NCBI RefSeq assembly: GCF_001690185.1
Contig: NZ_LZGN01000018.1
Location: forward strand, 20,873 to 84,872
Direction: 5' to 3'
Origin: Gilliamella sp. wkB308
GTDB taxonomy: Bacteria > Pseudomonadota > Gammaproteobacteria > Enterobacterales > Orbaceae
Length of the DNA: 64,000 nt
The notes under the pieces were generated by a model. It was not told where the DNA came from, did no database searches, and worked only from the letters and a program-made list of their open reading frames with translations. Positions 28,992 through 39,387 of the stretch are shown piece by piece. How positions within the stretch are numbered: position 1 is the stretch's first letter; each line of letters starts with the position of its first letter. A program made the translations under genes and the position numbers.

Positions 28992-30175
28992 TGACTAGTC
29001 AACCAATCACAAGCCAAACAGATACGAATAAATTATTAACCATTGCTTTAGTCGCCGGTGAAACATCTGGTGACATTCTTGGTGCTGGATTGATTCGTTC
29101 CCTTAAAAAATATCATCCTAATATTCGATTTGTTGGTATTGCAGGGCCTTTAATGCAAGCTGAAGGGTGTCAAGCTTGGTATGAAATGGATGAGCTTTCT
29201 GTGATGGGGATTGTAGAAGTGTTGGGAAAATTACGTCGTATTTTAGCAATACGTCGTGATATTACTAAGCGTTTAATTGAATTAAAACCCGACATTTTTA
29301 TAGGAATTGATGCACCTGATTTTAATCTTTCCTTAGAAGGTAAGTTAAAGCGAGCAGGAATTAAAACAATTCATTATGTGAGTCCTTCGGTATGGGCTTG
29401 GAAGCAAAAACGTGTTTTCAAGATTAAACGTAATACCAATCTCATCTTAGCTTTTTTACCTTTTGAAAAAGCGTTTTATGACAAGTTTAATGTGCCTTGT
29501 CGTTTTATTGGTCACAAAATGGCAGATGATGTGCCATTGGAGCCTGATCAAGTCGCAATGCGTCAACAATTAGGTATTCCGCTCAATGGTCGTTGTTTAG
29601 CATTATTACCGGGTAGTCGTCATGCGGAAGTCACCTTATTATCTGCCCCTTTTTTACAAGCAGCTCAGCTTTTACGTGATCGATACCCCGATTTGCATAT
29701 AGTCATACCTTTAGTCAATGAAAAAAGACGGCAGGAATTTGAGCAGATTAAAACGCAAATAGCACCCGAGCTGAAAGTTCAGCTGTTAGACGGTCATGCC
29801 CGTGAAGCCATGATTGCCAGTGATGCTGCGATTTTGGCATCCGGAACAGTAGCACTAGAATGTATGCTAGCCAAATGTCCAATGGTGGTGGGTTATAAAA
29901 TGAAGCCATTCACTTTCTGGTTAGCCAAAAAATTAGTGAAAACTCCTTATGTTTCATTACCCAATATTTTAGCCGGTAAAGAAATTGTACCTGAGTTATT
30001 ACAGCAAGACTGTACCCCTGAAAATATCGCTAATCATATTATTCCTTTTTTAGAAGGGGATAATAGTGAACTTAAAAAAACATTTTTATCATTACATCAG
30101 CAAATTCGTTGTCACGCTGATGAACAAGCAGCTCAAGCTGTACTTGATGTATTAGAGGATTCACCTTGCTGTTAG
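28991..30175 (+). CDS. lpxB: Lipid-A-disaccharide synthase LpxB
   Basis: A 394-residue GT-B glycosyltransferase joining UDP-diacylglucosamine and lipid X at the inner membrane. Family motifs are [34 protein letters not shown] and [10 protein letters not shown]. It is preceded by lpxA with one-base overlap and its 3' end overlaps rnhB by ten bases. Confidence 0.97.
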   Translation: MTSQPITSQTDTNKLLTIALVAGETSGDILGAGLIRSLKKYHPNIRFVGIAGPLMQAEGCQAWYEMDELSVMGIVEVLGKLRRILAIRRDITKRLIELKPDIFIGIDAPDFNLSLEGKLKRAGIKTIHYVSPSVWAWKQKRVFKIKRNTNLILAFLPFEKAFYDKFNVPCRFIGHKMADDVPLEPDQVAMRQQLGIPLNGRCLALLPGSRHAEVTLLSAPFLQAAQLLRDRYPDLHIVIPLVNEKRRQEFEQIKTQIAPELKVQLLDGHAREAMIASDAAILASGTVALECMLAKCPMVVGYKMKPFTFWLAKKLVKTPYVSLPNILAGKEIVPELLQQDCTPENIANHIIPFLEGDNSELKKTFLSLHQQIRCHADEQAAQAVLDVLEDSPCC

Positions 30176-30759
30176 AATTTAGTTATCCCGATGCTACCTT
30201 AATTGCCGGAGTTGATGAAGTTGGACGAGGACCACTTTGTGGTGATGTTGTGACGGCAGCCGTTATTTTAGATCCCAATAAACCAATCAAAGGATTAACG
30301 GATTCTAAAAAACTTTCCGAAAAAAAACGAGATCAATTATTTGACGTTATTAAAGAAAATGCACTAGCTTGGTGTATTGCAAGAGCTTCGGTTGAGGAAA
30401 TTGATAGATTAAATATTTTGCATGCTACCATGTTAGCTATGCAACGAGCGGTGACTGGACTTGCTATACAACCAGATTTTGTTTTAGTTGACGGTAATCG
30501 TTGTCCAGAATTTGGTATTCAAACACAAGCTGTTGTCAAAGGGGATTTACTGGTAGCAGAGATTAGTGCTGCGTCCATTTTAGCGAAAGTAACGCGTGAT
30601 CGTGAAATGATAGAATTAGACAAATTGTATCCCCAATATGGACTAGCAAAACATAAAGGATATCCCACCAAAGATCATTTAATGGCAATTGAGCTGCACG
30701 GTATCAATCATCTATATCGTAAAAGTTTTGCTCCAGTTAAAAAGTTATTACTTATCTAA
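30166..30759 (+). CDS. rnhB: Ribonuclease HII
   Basis: A 197-residue RNase that removes ribonucleotides from DNA and RNA-DNA hybrids. The active-site acids are in [16 protein letters not shown] (Asp-Glu) and FVLVDGN. The start is TTG at 30166 inside the end of lpxB, with an AGAGGA Shine-Dalgarno seven bases upstream. The stop overlaps the convergent yiiX-like gene by four bases. Confidence 0.96.
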   Translation: MLLEFSYPDATLIAGVDEVGRGPLCGDVVTAAVILDPNKPIKGLTDSKKLSEKKRDQLFDVIKENALAWCIARASVEEIDRLNILHATMLAMQRAVTGLAIQPDFVLVDGNRCPEFGIQTQAVVKGDLLVAEISAASILAKVTRDREMIELDKLYPQYGLAKHKGYPTKDHLMAIELHGINHLYRKSFAPVKKLLLI

Positions 30760-31361
30760 GGCGACCAATGTTGATCTACTGTTATTAATAACGGTGAATT
30801 AAACATAGCAACAGGCGAAATAACGGTTTCTTGAAAGGGGATTTTATCGCCATAACGGGCTTTTAATTTTTGCTTTACTGGTGCTGATGAAAGGTTGAAA
30901 TCTTTGATGTTCTGTAATTGACCAATTTCTAATTTAAGTGCTCTATTATAAATTTTCCAAACTAATTCAGAACAATAGATATAATTGTCATTCCAACCAA
31001 ACCAGATATCATAAGGTTTATTTTCAAAAGTTTTTGCAACTAGCTTTAATTTATTGGTTTCCTTAAGAGATAAATTATGATCTTTAAGACGTTTGATTAC
31101 ATATTCTCCATTTTTTCCTCTTTCAATAAAGCTCGTTAAAGGTGTATAAACTACTTTACTCCCTGCTTCAAAAACATAAGGTTTACCATTTTTTATAAAA
31201 ATGATTCCCATATGGCTATAGGGCGAATTTGTTGCTTGTTCAACGGCTTTACTTTGACTGGATTGAGACGATTGAAAAATAATATCGCCATCTTTTGGCT
31301 GATAATTTGCTTCACAGATAAAACAGGAAAATAACAATATAAAAATTAAAATAAATCGCAT
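30756..31361 (-). CDS. YiiX-like permuted papain-fold amidase/peptidase
   Basis: A 201-residue exported protein of the YiiX/YebB family (permuted NlpC/P60 fold, cysteine peptidase or amidase). It has a signal peptide to about residue 18. [21 protein letters not shown], the catalytic His in SPYSHMG and Cys in [12 protein letters not shown] follow E. coli YiiX over its full length. Natural substrate unknown. It converges on rnhB. Confidence 0.85.
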   Translation of the reverse strand: MRFILIFILLFSCFICEANYQPKDGDIIFQSSQSSQSKAVEQATNSPYSHMGIIFIKNGKPYVFEAGSKVVYTPLTSFIERGKNGEYVIKRLKDHNLSLKETNKLKLVAKTFENKPYDIWFGWNDNYIYCSELVWKIYNRALKLEIGQLQNIKDFNLSSAPVKQKLKARYGDKIPFQETVISPVAMFNSPLLITVDQHWSP

Positions 31362-31425
31362 ACTTTCCCATTATTCCTATGGTTATATTTTAAATTGACT
31401 TGAAAAATACTGTCTAAATATCTTA

Positions 31426-31471
31426 TATAAAAAAACAGCTACTGAGGATTATTTATTATCAAGTAGCTGTT
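31426..31471 (-). terminator. Terminator of ndh
   Basis: On the minus strand AACAGCTACT (31471-31462) pairs with AGTAGCTGTT (31443-31434), followed by a T run. It lies 20 bases beyond the ndh stop. Confidence 0.8.
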
Positions 31472-31491
31472 GTTTATTCTTCGGTTAATAA

Positions 31492-32781
31492 TTAATCTTG
31501 CTGACTAAAAATAGACGTAAATTTACTTTTATACTTCGCTTTGCAATCACGAGCAAAACGGATGGTTTTAAAGATACCCAATAAACTAGCTTGATGCATA
31601 CGATATAGTAATCGATGGATAATTAAGGCAAACCAACCTTTCACACTCATTTCTTTATTGCCAATCAACTTAACCACGCCTTGGGCGGTATCATGTAAAG
31701 AAATAATGGTTCCTTTATCGGTATAGACAAATGACTTCATCGCTTGATTGTTAATCATACTAACAATATTTCGAGCGCAAATTTTTGCCATTTGATTAGC
31801 TGCTTGTGCTGTGGGTGGAGAGGCTCGTCCACTATCTTGCATTGCATAAGCACTATCACCGATAACAAAAATATTATCGTCTCGAGTGGTTTGTAATGTC
31901 GGTTTAACAACTAATTGATTTGAACGACTTGATTCTAAACCGGCAATTTCTTTCAAATAATCAGGCGCTTTAACGCCAGCAGTCCAAATCATAATATCGG
32001 CTTTAATGGTTTCACCTTCTTTTGGATAGAATCCATCATTTTCGGCCTTAGTAATCATGGTATTCGTTAAAACATGAATGCCGCGTTTTTCAAGGGTTTT
32101 AGTAATACTTAATGCCGTTTTTTCGGGTAACGCCGGTAAAATACGATTGGTTGCTTCAATAACAGATATATCTAAGAAATCAGCACACATTTTGTTTTTT
32201 CGACATACGCCAAAGGTTTCAACCATATGAGGTAGTTCAGAGGCTAACTCGACACCTGTTGCGCCACCACCAACAATAGCAATGCGAAGTTTTTCATCTT
32301 TAGTGTCAGCGTCTTTATCGAGAGTTGAACAGAAATTTGTGAATTTTGATAGCAGTATTTCACGTAAGCGAATAGCGGCATTTTGGTCATCTAAAAATAT
32401 ACAATGTTCTTTAACACCAGGCGTACCAAAATCATTTGAAGTACTGCCTACTGCTATAACCAAAATATCATACGATAGGTAAATGTTATTATCATTTGTA
32501 TCCTTGATCAGAACTTGCTTATTTTCACGATCAATATTGGTAAAAGTACCTTGAGTAAACTCAAAATGATGTTGCTTTGCTTGTTCAGAAAAGAAGATGT
32601 TATCAACTTGTTCATACATGGCACCTGTTGCAACTTCATGCAGTAGCGGTTTCCAAATATGGTAACTATTTTTATCGATCAGCGTTATTTCAGCTTGTTT
32701 ATTTTTACCTAGCTTATCACCAAGATTAGTTGCCAACTCTAATCCACCTGCACCACCACCAACAATAATTATTTTTTTCAT
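31492..32781 (-). CDS. ndh: NADH:quinone oxidoreductase type II (Ndh)
   Basis: A 429-residue single-subunit, non-proton-pumping NADH dehydrogenase on the cytosolic face of the membrane. FAD-binding GGGAGGLELATNLG is at the N-terminus and the NADH-binding GGGATGVELASEL is near residue 170. C-terminal ARDCKAKYKSKF is the basic membrane-anchoring tail. An FNR-type box lies upstream, fitting anaerobic repression as in E. coli. Confidence 0.95.
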   Translation of the reverse strand: MKKIIIVGGGAGGLELATNLGDKLGKNKQAEITLIDKNSYHIWKPLLHEVATGAMYEQVDNIFFSEQAKQHHFEFTQGTFTNIDRENKQVLIKDTNDNNIYLSYDILVIAVGSTSNDFGTPGVKEHCIFLDDQNAAIRLREILLSKFTNFCSTLDKDADTKDEKLRIAIVGGGATGVELASELPHMVETFGVCRKNKMCADFLDISVIEATNRILPALPEKTALSITKTLEKRGIHVLTNTMITKAENDGFYPKEGETIKADIMIWTAGVKAPDYLKEIAGLESSRSNQLVVKPTLQTTRDDNIFVIGDSAYAMQDSGRASPPTAQAANQMAKICARNIVSMINNQAMKSFVYTDKGTIISLHDTAQGVVKLIGNKEMSVKGWFALIIHRLLYRMHQASLLGIFKTIRFARDCKAKYKSKFTSIFSQQD

Positions 32782-33115
32782 ATTTAATACCTTACAATCC
32801 TAATTTAAAATATCATACTAAATAAGTAGGTTTTTATCTATATTCTTTTGACTAATATCAATTATAAATAAAATCTATTAATATATTGATTTACAATAAT
32901 TGAAAATAATTTATTTTATTAAAAATAAAATGTTTAATATTTATTGAATAGAAGACAATTAATGCCTTTATTTGGAATAAAGTGAAGGTAAACTTGTACA
33001 AATAAAGCACCTTTCGTATAATGAGTAAATATGTTTTTACGTATGTTATCCTATTAATATTTATCTAAACATCTTGATATCTTTTCCATTTAACATCACA
33101 CTTTAAAAAAATTAT
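32782..33115. other. Intergenic region between ndh and the HlyD gene
   Basis: About 330 very AT-rich bases between divergent genes. Apart from the FNR-like box no regulatory element or small gene was recognised. Confidence 0.4.
32848..32861. promoter_or_regulatory. Candidate FNR box upstream of ndh
   Basis: TTGAC-TAAT-ATCAA, one base from the FNR consensus TTGAT-N4-ATCAA, 67-80 bases upstream of the ndh start. FNR represses ndh in E. coli. Confidence 0.55.
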
Positions 33116-34087
33116 ATGAATAAAAAAATATTTATTAGTATTGCGTTAATCGTTATTTTAATTTCAATGACGATCCTAATACGCTCACACAATAGTCAGT
33201 TAATCCTTCAAGGTGAGGTTGATGCACCGAATGTCAGTGTGGCTTCAAAAGCCAAAGGGCGTGTTCAGCTTATTCACGTTAATCGGGGTGATGATGTAAA
33301 GCCTAATGATATTCTAATTACGCTTGATAGTCCTGAATTATTAGCGCAAGTGAAAGCGGCTGAAGCCGCACGAGATCAAGCTAAAGCTCAAGTGGCACTT
33401 TCTGAACATGGTACTCGTGAAGAAAGCATTCGTTATTATGAAGCATTACTTGAACAAGCAAAAGTCGCTTATGATAATGCATCAAAAGAGTATGACCGTA
33501 ATAAAGCAATATCTGCCAAAGGGTTTGTATCACAGTCAATATTGGATAATGCATTAAAAACACGTGATGCTGCTTTTCAACAAGTACAATCTGCACAAGC
33601 TAATTTAGATCAAGCTAAAAATGGCGATCGTATAGAACAGCGTGAAATTTATGCAGCAAAATTAAAAGAAGCAGAAGAGCAACTCAAGCAATTACAAATT
33701 CAATATGATGATCTTCAAGTTAAAGCCCCTGTTGGCGGTGAAATTGGCTCAATACCGGCTGAAGTAGGAGAACTATTTAATGCGAATAGTCCGTTATTAA
33801 CGGTGATTCGCTTACCGGATGCTTACTTTGTGTTTAATCTTCGAGAAAATATTATGCCCAATGTTCACAAAGGGGATCGTATTAAATTAGAAGTGCCTGC
33901 ATTAGGAAATAAAGAAATCGAAGCAGAAGTTCGTTATATAGCCCCAATGGGAGACTATGCAACCAAGCGTGCAACTCGTGCAACCGGTGATTTTGATTTG
34001 AAAACGTTTGAAGTCAGATTATATCCAATTCATCATGTAGAAGGTTTACGTGCGGGTATGAGTACTTTATGGAAATTGGACAATTAA
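33116..34087 (+). CDS. HlyD-family membrane fusion protein
   Basis: A 323-residue periplasmic adaptor with one N-terminal membrane anchor (residues 4-22). The lipoyl halves (about residues 35-75 and 200-240) flank a long coiled coil (about 78-195, with repeats of EAARDQAKAQ and QAKNGDRIEQ type). It begins a three-gene set with two ABC-2 permeases and overlaps the first by 19 bases. Probably exports a drug or lipid-like compound together with an outer-membrane channel; substrate unknown. Confidence 0.85.
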   Translation: MNKKIFISIALIVILISMTILIRSHNSQLILQGEVDAPNVSVASKAKGRVQLIHVNRGDDVKPNDILITLDSPELLAQVKAAEAARDQAKAQVALSEHGTREESIRYYEALLEQAKVAYDNASKEYDRNKAISAKGFVSQSILDNALKTRDAAFQQVQSAQANLDQAKNGDRIEQREIYAAKLKEAEEQLKQLQIQYDDLQVKAPVGGEIGSIPAEVGELFNANSPLLTVIRLPDAYFVFNLRENIMPNVHKGDRIKLEVPALGNKEIEAEVRYIAPMGDYATKRATRATGDFDLKTFEVRLYPIHHVEGLRAGMSTLWKLDN

Positions 34088-35208
34088 TGTTGGACTTTTG
34101 GACACGTTTTAAAGATGCATTTAATGATGAAGTGCCGCAAATATTCAAGCGGTTCACTTTTCATTGGTTAATGTGGATCTTACCACTGATTATTTTTGTC
34201 TTAATCAGTAGTATTTTTTATCGCGGTGTTTTGTTCGATTTACCCGTTGGCTATATCGATCAGGATAAAAGTGTTTTATCACGTGAAATTGTGCGTAATC
34301 TTAATGCGGGTGCGCATGCCAACCTGATTAATTACGATAGCCAACTTTCCGAGGCTGAACGGGATTTACAAGAAGCAAAAATTTATGCCATATTGTATAT
34401 TCCACCCAATTTTGAAGCGGATGTTTTATCTGGTCGTCAACCTACCCCGATGCTTTATTATAATGCGTTATATTACAGTGCAGGGTTATACTCTATTATG
34501 GATTATTCGGGGTTAATTGCGGCGTTAAATACTGAATATCGAACAACGTTAGCGACCAGTGTTGGGCTACCTGTTCCCCCACTTGCCAAAGTGAATTTCA
34601 ATTATGATGGGCTATTTAATGCTAGTGGTAATTCCATGTACTTCCAACAGTTTTCGGCGGTTGTGCATTTATTACAATTATTTGTTGTTACTACAACAAT
34701 CTATATTCTGTCGCAATTACCTAAGCGAACCCGCCCTAATTATCCCTTTGTGCTTGGAAAATTAGCGCCATATACCATTTGGTATACCATGTTACTCATT
34801 TTCGAAATTGCGATGTTAGTTCTGTTTTCACATGCCAGAGTATCAGGATCTCCATTTGCGATGATGACGGTGGTGTTTTTTTATGTCATAGCGGCACAAA
34901 GTATTGGTATTTTGCTGTATACCTTTACGAAAACGGCTATTGATGCGTATACCTATATAGGTGTGCTAGTCGGATTGGCATTAACTTACTCTGGTATTGT
35001 TGTACCCGAACTTTCTATGCCATGGATAGCCAGATTTATATCATCCCTTGAGCCATTAACGTATGCTCTAAATAAGTTATTTGACCTTTTTTTACGGCAT
35101 TCAAGTTATCTTTCAGTATTAAAAACCTGCGGTATTTTAATGATCTATCCAATAATTATTACCGTGTTAGTTAGAAAACGTTTAGTTAAACGTTTGCATT
35201 CACAGTAA
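34069..35208 (+). CDS. ABC-2 type permease (first of two)
   Basis: A 379-residue membrane protein of the ABC-2 export family (YhhJ/YbhR type). One N-terminal span (about residues 31-50), a large periplasmic domain with FDLPVGYIDQDKSVLSREIV, then five to six spans after residue 200. The start may be ATG 34069 or 34087; both overlap or touch the HlyD gene. No ATP-binding gene is adjacent. Confidence 0.82.
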   Translation: MEIGQLMLDFWTRFKDAFNDEVPQIFKRFTFHWLMWILPLIIFVLISSIFYRGVLFDLPVGYIDQDKSVLSREIVRNLNAGAHANLINYDSQLSEAERDLQEAKIYAILYIPPNFEADVLSGRQPTPMLYYNALYYSAGLYSIMDYSGLIAALNTEYRTTLATSVGLPVPPLAKVNFNYDGLFNASGNSMYFQQFSAVVHLLQLFVVTTTIYILSQLPKRTRPNYPFVLGKLAPYTIWYTMLLIFEIAMLVLFSHARVSGSPFAMMTVVFFYVIAAQSIGILLYTFTKTAIDAYTYIGVLVGLALTYSGIVVPELSMPWIARFISSLEPLTYALNKLFDLFLRHSSYLSVLKTCGILMIYPIIITVLVRKRLVKRLHSQ

Positions 35209-35221
35209 GAGGATAAGTAAG

Positions 35222-36373
35222 ATGATTAAAATATTTTGGTCTTCGTTTATAAAAATATTCTTCTACATGTTAATGCGACCGATGTGGCTATTATTACTTT
35301 TATCGGTTTCTTTGATGAGCTTAGTTTATATTAATGGCACTATTACAAATTTACCGGTAGCAATTGTTGATCAAGATCATACTGCGACTAGTCGAAGCTT
35401 AATACGTTCTTTAAACACCAGTTCTAAGATTGAAGCTATTACTTATGAAAATTCATTACAAGCGTATGATGATATAAATAATCGTAAACTGTTTGCGGTA
35501 TTTACTATTCCAAGAAATTTTGAAAAAAAGATCTTAAATGGTGAAGAAGTCACAATACCCGCCTATGGTGATGCTTCAAGCCGTTTAGCTAATGGTTTGA
35601 TACAGGTGGATATTCGAGGAATCTATCAGCAAATATTAACCCAATATAATACACGGATTATGCGTAATGCTGGATTTGCCGATAAACAGATCGACATCAT
35701 ACTATCGCCAATTAAAGGTCAAACAGAACCGCTATACAATGCTGGCATAAGCTTTGCAGCCATCACTTTTCCTGGCTTATTAGTGATGTTATTGCAACAC
35801 TCATTTTTAATCGCTGCCACACGCACTAACATTACGTTAAACTCCTTGCCACAAGGTAAACCGCCTAAAATTGTAATATTTGGTAGCTTATTTGGTTTAT
35901 TACCAATCTGGCTTTTTTTATCCATTGTGCTTTTTGGATTATGGCCTTGGGTACTGGGTTATCGTCAGTTAGCTAGCCTTACTGAAATTTTAATCATGAC
36001 ATTTCCATTATTACTCGGTGCATTGGGTTTGAGTAAATTATTGACTGAGTGTTTACGCAAAACTGAAATGATCTATCTGACATTAGCATTTTTGACGACA
36101 CCTGTTTTTTATCTATCCGGCACCATTTGGCCAATTGATGCCATGCCGCATTGGGTTCAATTTGTCTCATATTTATTGCCGTCAACATGGGCGACTAACA
36201 TGATTGCAGGTGTGAATCAAATGGGACTTGGGCTAACAGATAATTGGCACAATATATTGATGATACTCTTATTAGGTGCGATATACAGTGTAATGGGTAT
36301 TCTTGTTGCAGCATTAAGAGAAGGTCGAATTCGCAAATTTTTCAGAAATAGAAAAATTAGTCTGAAATCTTAA
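35222..36373 (+). CDS. ABC-2 type permease (second of two)
   Basis: A 383-residue paralogue of the preceding permease with the same plan: a span near residues 18-38, periplasmic domain (NLPVAIVDQDHTATSRSLIR), and a cluster of spans from about residue 170. The motif LSGTIWPIDAMPHWVQFVSYLLP is typical for the family. It lies 13 bases after the first. The pair would form a heterodimeric membrane channel; the ATPase must be elsewhere or the system works differently. Confidence 0.82.
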   Translation: MIKIFWSSFIKIFFYMLMRPMWLLLLLSVSLMSLVYINGTITNLPVAIVDQDHTATSRSLIRSLNTSSKIEAITYENSLQAYDDINNRKLFAVFTIPRNFEKKILNGEEVTIPAYGDASSRLANGLIQVDIRGIYQQILTQYNTRIMRNAGFADKQIDIILSPIKGQTEPLYNAGISFAAITFPGLLVMLLQHSFLIAATRTNITLNSLPQGKPPKIVIFGSLFGLLPIWLFLSIVLFGLWPWVLGYRQLASLTEILIMTFPLLLGALGLSKLLTECLRKTEMIYLTLAFLTTPVFYLSGTIWPIDAMPHWVQFVSYLLPSTWATNMIAGVNQMGLGLTDNWHNILMILLLGAIYSVMGILVAALREGRIRKFFRNRKISLKS

Positions 36374-36575
36374 CGTTAATTTTATTTTTATTTATTTGAA
36401 TTAATATTCAATCCTCAAATTATTCGTTAATTGTCTTAAAAATGATGACAATTAACGAATGTTAAGCTGCGTAATGCATCACTAAAAAAGATTTGCATTA
36501 TCAAAGTCGAATTATTCGTTTTTCCTGTTATGATATTTTGCTAATGTTTTAGAAAGATATCTTGTGTTGTAGTGA

Positions 36576-37472
36576 ATGAAATATTATCCTTGGATTATAA
36601 GCCTACGCTTAAAAACGTTACCCCTTTCTTTATGCGCGATATTAGTCGGTAATGCGCTTGCTTATTGGCAACAACAATTTGATTATCGGATCATGTTATT
36701 ATCGATTACTACTGCCTCGTTGTTACAAATTCTGTCAAATTTAGCTAATGATTACGGTGATGCAGTTAAAGGAAGTGATAAATGTAATATAACCGCTCAT
36801 ACTCGTGGTATTCAATTGGGGTTAATCACATTAAAACAGTTAAAAATAGCGTTAATTATCAATATAATTTTTTGTATTTTATCTGGGCTATGTCTATTAC
36901 ACGTTGCTTGCAACAACCGATATGAATTATTGAGTTTTATATTATTAGGCTTACTATCTATTATTGCTGCTATTACTTATACTATTGGCAATAAGCCTTA
37001 TGGCTATAGTGGCTTTGGCGATTTATCCGTTTTAATATTTTTTGGGTTAGTTGGTGTAATAGGAAGTTACTACCTGCAAACAAAATCATTATCAAATTTA
37101 ATTATTCTACCTGCTTTAGGTTGTGGATTGTTGTCAGTGGCCGTACTCAATATTAACAATTTACGTGATATTGATAGCGATCGAAATTGCCATAAGCGTA
37201 CGTTAGTGGTCTTAATGGGACAAACCAAAGCTCGCTTTTATCATTTATTTCTAATTGTGACTGCATTTATTTTATTGGCACTCTTTGCCAGTCATCAGTT
37301 ACATACCACTTGGCGATGGTTATTTTTGATAACGCTACCGCTATTTATTTACCATATTTATGCTGTTTTTCGATTTAAGGTAGCTAAGGATGCTATCCCT
37401 TTATTATTACAGATGGTCAAACTTGCATTATTCACTAATTTACTTTATTGTTTGGGAATTATTTTGAACTAG
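36576..37472 (+). CDS. menA: 1,4-dihydroxy-2-naphthoate polyprenyltransferase MenA
   Basis: A 298-residue UbiA-family membrane enzyme that attaches the isoprenoid tail in menaquinone synthesis. The prenyl-diphosphate motif LANDYGDAVKGSD and the second acidic motif NNLRDIDSD are intact, with about eight spans. It is followed by rraA, as in E. coli. Its presence indicates menaquinone-based anaerobic respiration. Confidence 0.92.
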   Translation: MKYYPWIISLRLKTLPLSLCAILVGNALAYWQQQFDYRIMLLSITTASLLQILSNLANDYGDAVKGSDKCNITAHTRGIQLGLITLKQLKIALIINIIFCILSGLCLLHVACNNRYELLSFILLGLLSIIAAITYTIGNKPYGYSGFGDLSVLIFFGLVGVIGSYYLQTKSLSNLIILPALGCGLLSVAVLNINNLRDIDSDRNCHKRTLVVLMGQTKARFYHLFLIVTAFILLALFASHQLHTTWRWLFLITLPLFIYHIYAVFRFKVAKDAIPLLLQMVKLALFTNLLYCLGIILN

Positions 37473-37500
37473 CTCACGTTTATTTAAATTCGGTATCGTG

Positions 37501-37519
37501 TAACGCTAGGTAAGCGTTA
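37501..37519. other. Perfect small inverted repeat between menA and rraA
   Basis: TAACGCT-AGGTA-AGCGTTA, seven-base arms. It is not followed by T, so it is more likely an operator or an RNA hairpin in the rraA leader than a terminator. Confidence 0.4.
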
Positions 37520-37561
37520 TACTAGATAAATTAAAATATAAAGGCTAAAGGAGGCTTGGCA

Positions 37562-38053
37562 ATGGAGTTTGATACTTCAATTCTTTGTGATTATTATCCG
37601 GAAGATGTTAACGTAGTAGAACCAATTTTCACTAATTTTGGTGGGGTTGCATCATTTTCAGGTCAAGCCGTAACAGTTAAATGTTTTGAAGATAACGGAT
37701 TATTATACGAAATCTTGCAATCTAATGGCGCAGGTAAAATTCTAGTCATTGATGGTGGAGGATCTGTTCGTCGAGCATTGATTGATGCAGAACTGATTGA
37801 TATTGCGGTTCAAAATCAGTGGGAAGGTATCATTGTTTATGGCGCTGTTCGGCAAGTGGATTATCTGGCAGAAGCAGATATTGGTATTCAAGCGTTAGCG
37901 GCGATACCCGTTGGTGCAGAAGATCAAGGTATTGGCGAAGTAGACATTAGAGTCAATTTTGGGGGTGTGACCTTCTTTTCGGGTGATTTTGTTTATGCCG
38001 ATAACACCGGAATTATTTTGTCGGAAATTGCCTTAGAAATCGACGAAGAATAG
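37562..38053 (+). CDS. rraA: Regulator of ribonuclease E activity A (RraA)
   Basis: A 163-residue trimeric protein that binds RNase E and the degradosome and lowers RNA decay. It keeps the family core [31 protein letters not shown] and [11 protein letters not shown]. The ATG at 37562 has an AAGGAGG seven bases upstream; the in-frame TTG two codons earlier is too close to it. It lies 89 bases after menA. Confidence 0.95.
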   Translation: MEFDTSILCDYYPEDVNVVEPIFTNFGGVASFSGQAVTVKCFEDNGLLYEILQSNGAGKILVIDGGGSVRRALIDAELIDIAVQNQWEGIIVYGAVRQVDYLAEADIGIQALAAIPVGAEDQGIGEVDIRVNFGGVTFFSGDFVYADNTGIILSEIALEIDEE

Positions 38054-38068
38054 CTTATAACATGTGTT

Positions 38069-38094
38069 CATCCGCTGATCTTAATCGGCGGATG
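38069..38094. terminator. Probable bidirectional terminator between rraA and dprA
   Basis: CATCCGCTGAT-CTT-AATCGGCGGATG forms an eleven-base stem with one weak pair between two convergent genes. T runs on either side are short. Confidence 0.5.
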
Positions 38095-38134
38095 TTTGAT
38101 GCTAAAAATAGTATGGCTGTAAAATATAACTAAA

Positions 38135-39238
38135 TTAAACCGTAACGTTACGAATATACCCACCTGTTACTGTCTTTATTAAACCGGCAAGCTCCATATC
38201 TAACAATTTAGTTGCCAAATCAGGAATCGATAAATTTAACTGTTGAGCAATAATATCAACCGGAACAGGTTGATGACGAATTAAAGCAAAAATTTCAGGA
38301 TATAAAATAGTTTCATCGGATTTTATAGATTGTGACGTTAATGGCTTGATAGTTGATAGATAATGAGAATAATGTTCTAAAATATCGGTTGGTTTAGTGA
38401 CTAAATAGGCTCCTTGCTGAATTAAAGCATGAGTTCCACGACTGTTTTCATTATTAATTTCACCAGGTAACGCAAATACATCTCGATTTTGTTCTAAGGC
38501 ATAACGCGCAGTAATCAATGAGCCACTTTTTTCCGAGGCTTCAACCACAAAAGTACCCAGACTTAATCCGCTTATTATCCTGTTTCGTCTTGGAAAATAT
38601 TCAGTTCTTGCTACTTCAAAAGGAAAAAATTCAGAAACTAAAGCGCCATTTTGCGCCAAAATATCATGGGCAAGTTTTAAGTTTGATCGCGGAGCTATTT
38701 TAGCAAGTCCACTTCCTAAAACGGCTATAGTATCGCCCGATACTTCTAATGCGCCTCGATGACAAATTGCATCTAGTCCCAATGCTAAACCGCTAGTTAC
38801 TGTTAAACCATTAATCGCTAATTCACCCGCAAAATAGCGTCCCCATTGTGCACCATATTCACTAAATTGACGGCTACCGACCATGGCAATTTGAGGTGTT
38901 TGTAGTAACTGTTTATTCCCCATAACAAAAAGCAATAAAGGCGATGCGCTAATTTGTTTGAGCAGTGGTGGATAATCAGGATCACAATAGGCAATAAGCG
39001 TTTTAGGTAAACCATCACTATTGAGCCAATTAAGCACAGGTTCAAAATGAAGGTATGAAGTAGCCAAAAAACGTTCTTGTTGAGTTGCATTTAATCCAAG
39101 TTTATCCAGAAAAAACACAATATCTTTAATTGTATTTGGTAATCCATTTTTAAACAACTGACTCATTTTTTTAAAAATGGCACGTTTTTCTTGTCCCAGT
39201 ATTGAAATTCGTAATAAAAACTCATATTTACTCATCAT
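38135..39238 (-). CDS. dprA: DNA-processing protein DprA (Smf)
   Basis: A 367-residue protein that loads RecA on incoming single-stranded DNA during natural transformation. The Rossmann-like core has IAMVGSRQFSEYG, TSGLALGLDAICHRGAL, VLGSGL, FPRRNRIISGLS and EKSGSLITARYALEQNRDVFALPG. A winged-helix domain (DML1-like) fills the last 65 residues. It is divergent from def, as in E. coli and many relatives. With pilW it hints at competence, not proof. Confidence 0.95.
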   Translation of the reverse strand: MMSKYEFLLRISILGQEKRAIFKKMSQLFKNGLPNTIKDIVFFLDKLGLNATQQERFLATSYLHFEPVLNWLNSDGLPKTLIAYCDPDYPPLLKQISASPLLLFVMGNKQLLQTPQIAMVGSRQFSEYGAQWGRYFAGELAINGLTVTSGLALGLDAICHRGALEVSGDTIAVLGSGLAKIAPRSNLKLAHDILAQNGALVSEFFPFEVARTEYFPRRNRIISGLSLGTFVVEASEKSGSLITARYALEQNRDVFALPGEINNENSRGTHALIQQGAYLVTKPTDILEHYSHYLSTIKPLTSQSIKSDETILYPEIFALIRHQPVPVDIIAQQLNLSIPDLATKLLDMELAGLIKTVTGGYIRNVTV

Positions 39239-39387
39239 TGTTTTATCATTTTAAATAAGTGTGGTTTCGTGAATTGGTGAGATATATTTTATCAATAGCT
39301 AACAAATGCTATTCACCAGCATCATAAATGTTTACAATGTATTTAAATCTGAAAAACCTGACAATTGAGGAGTAGATCGAAGAAATT

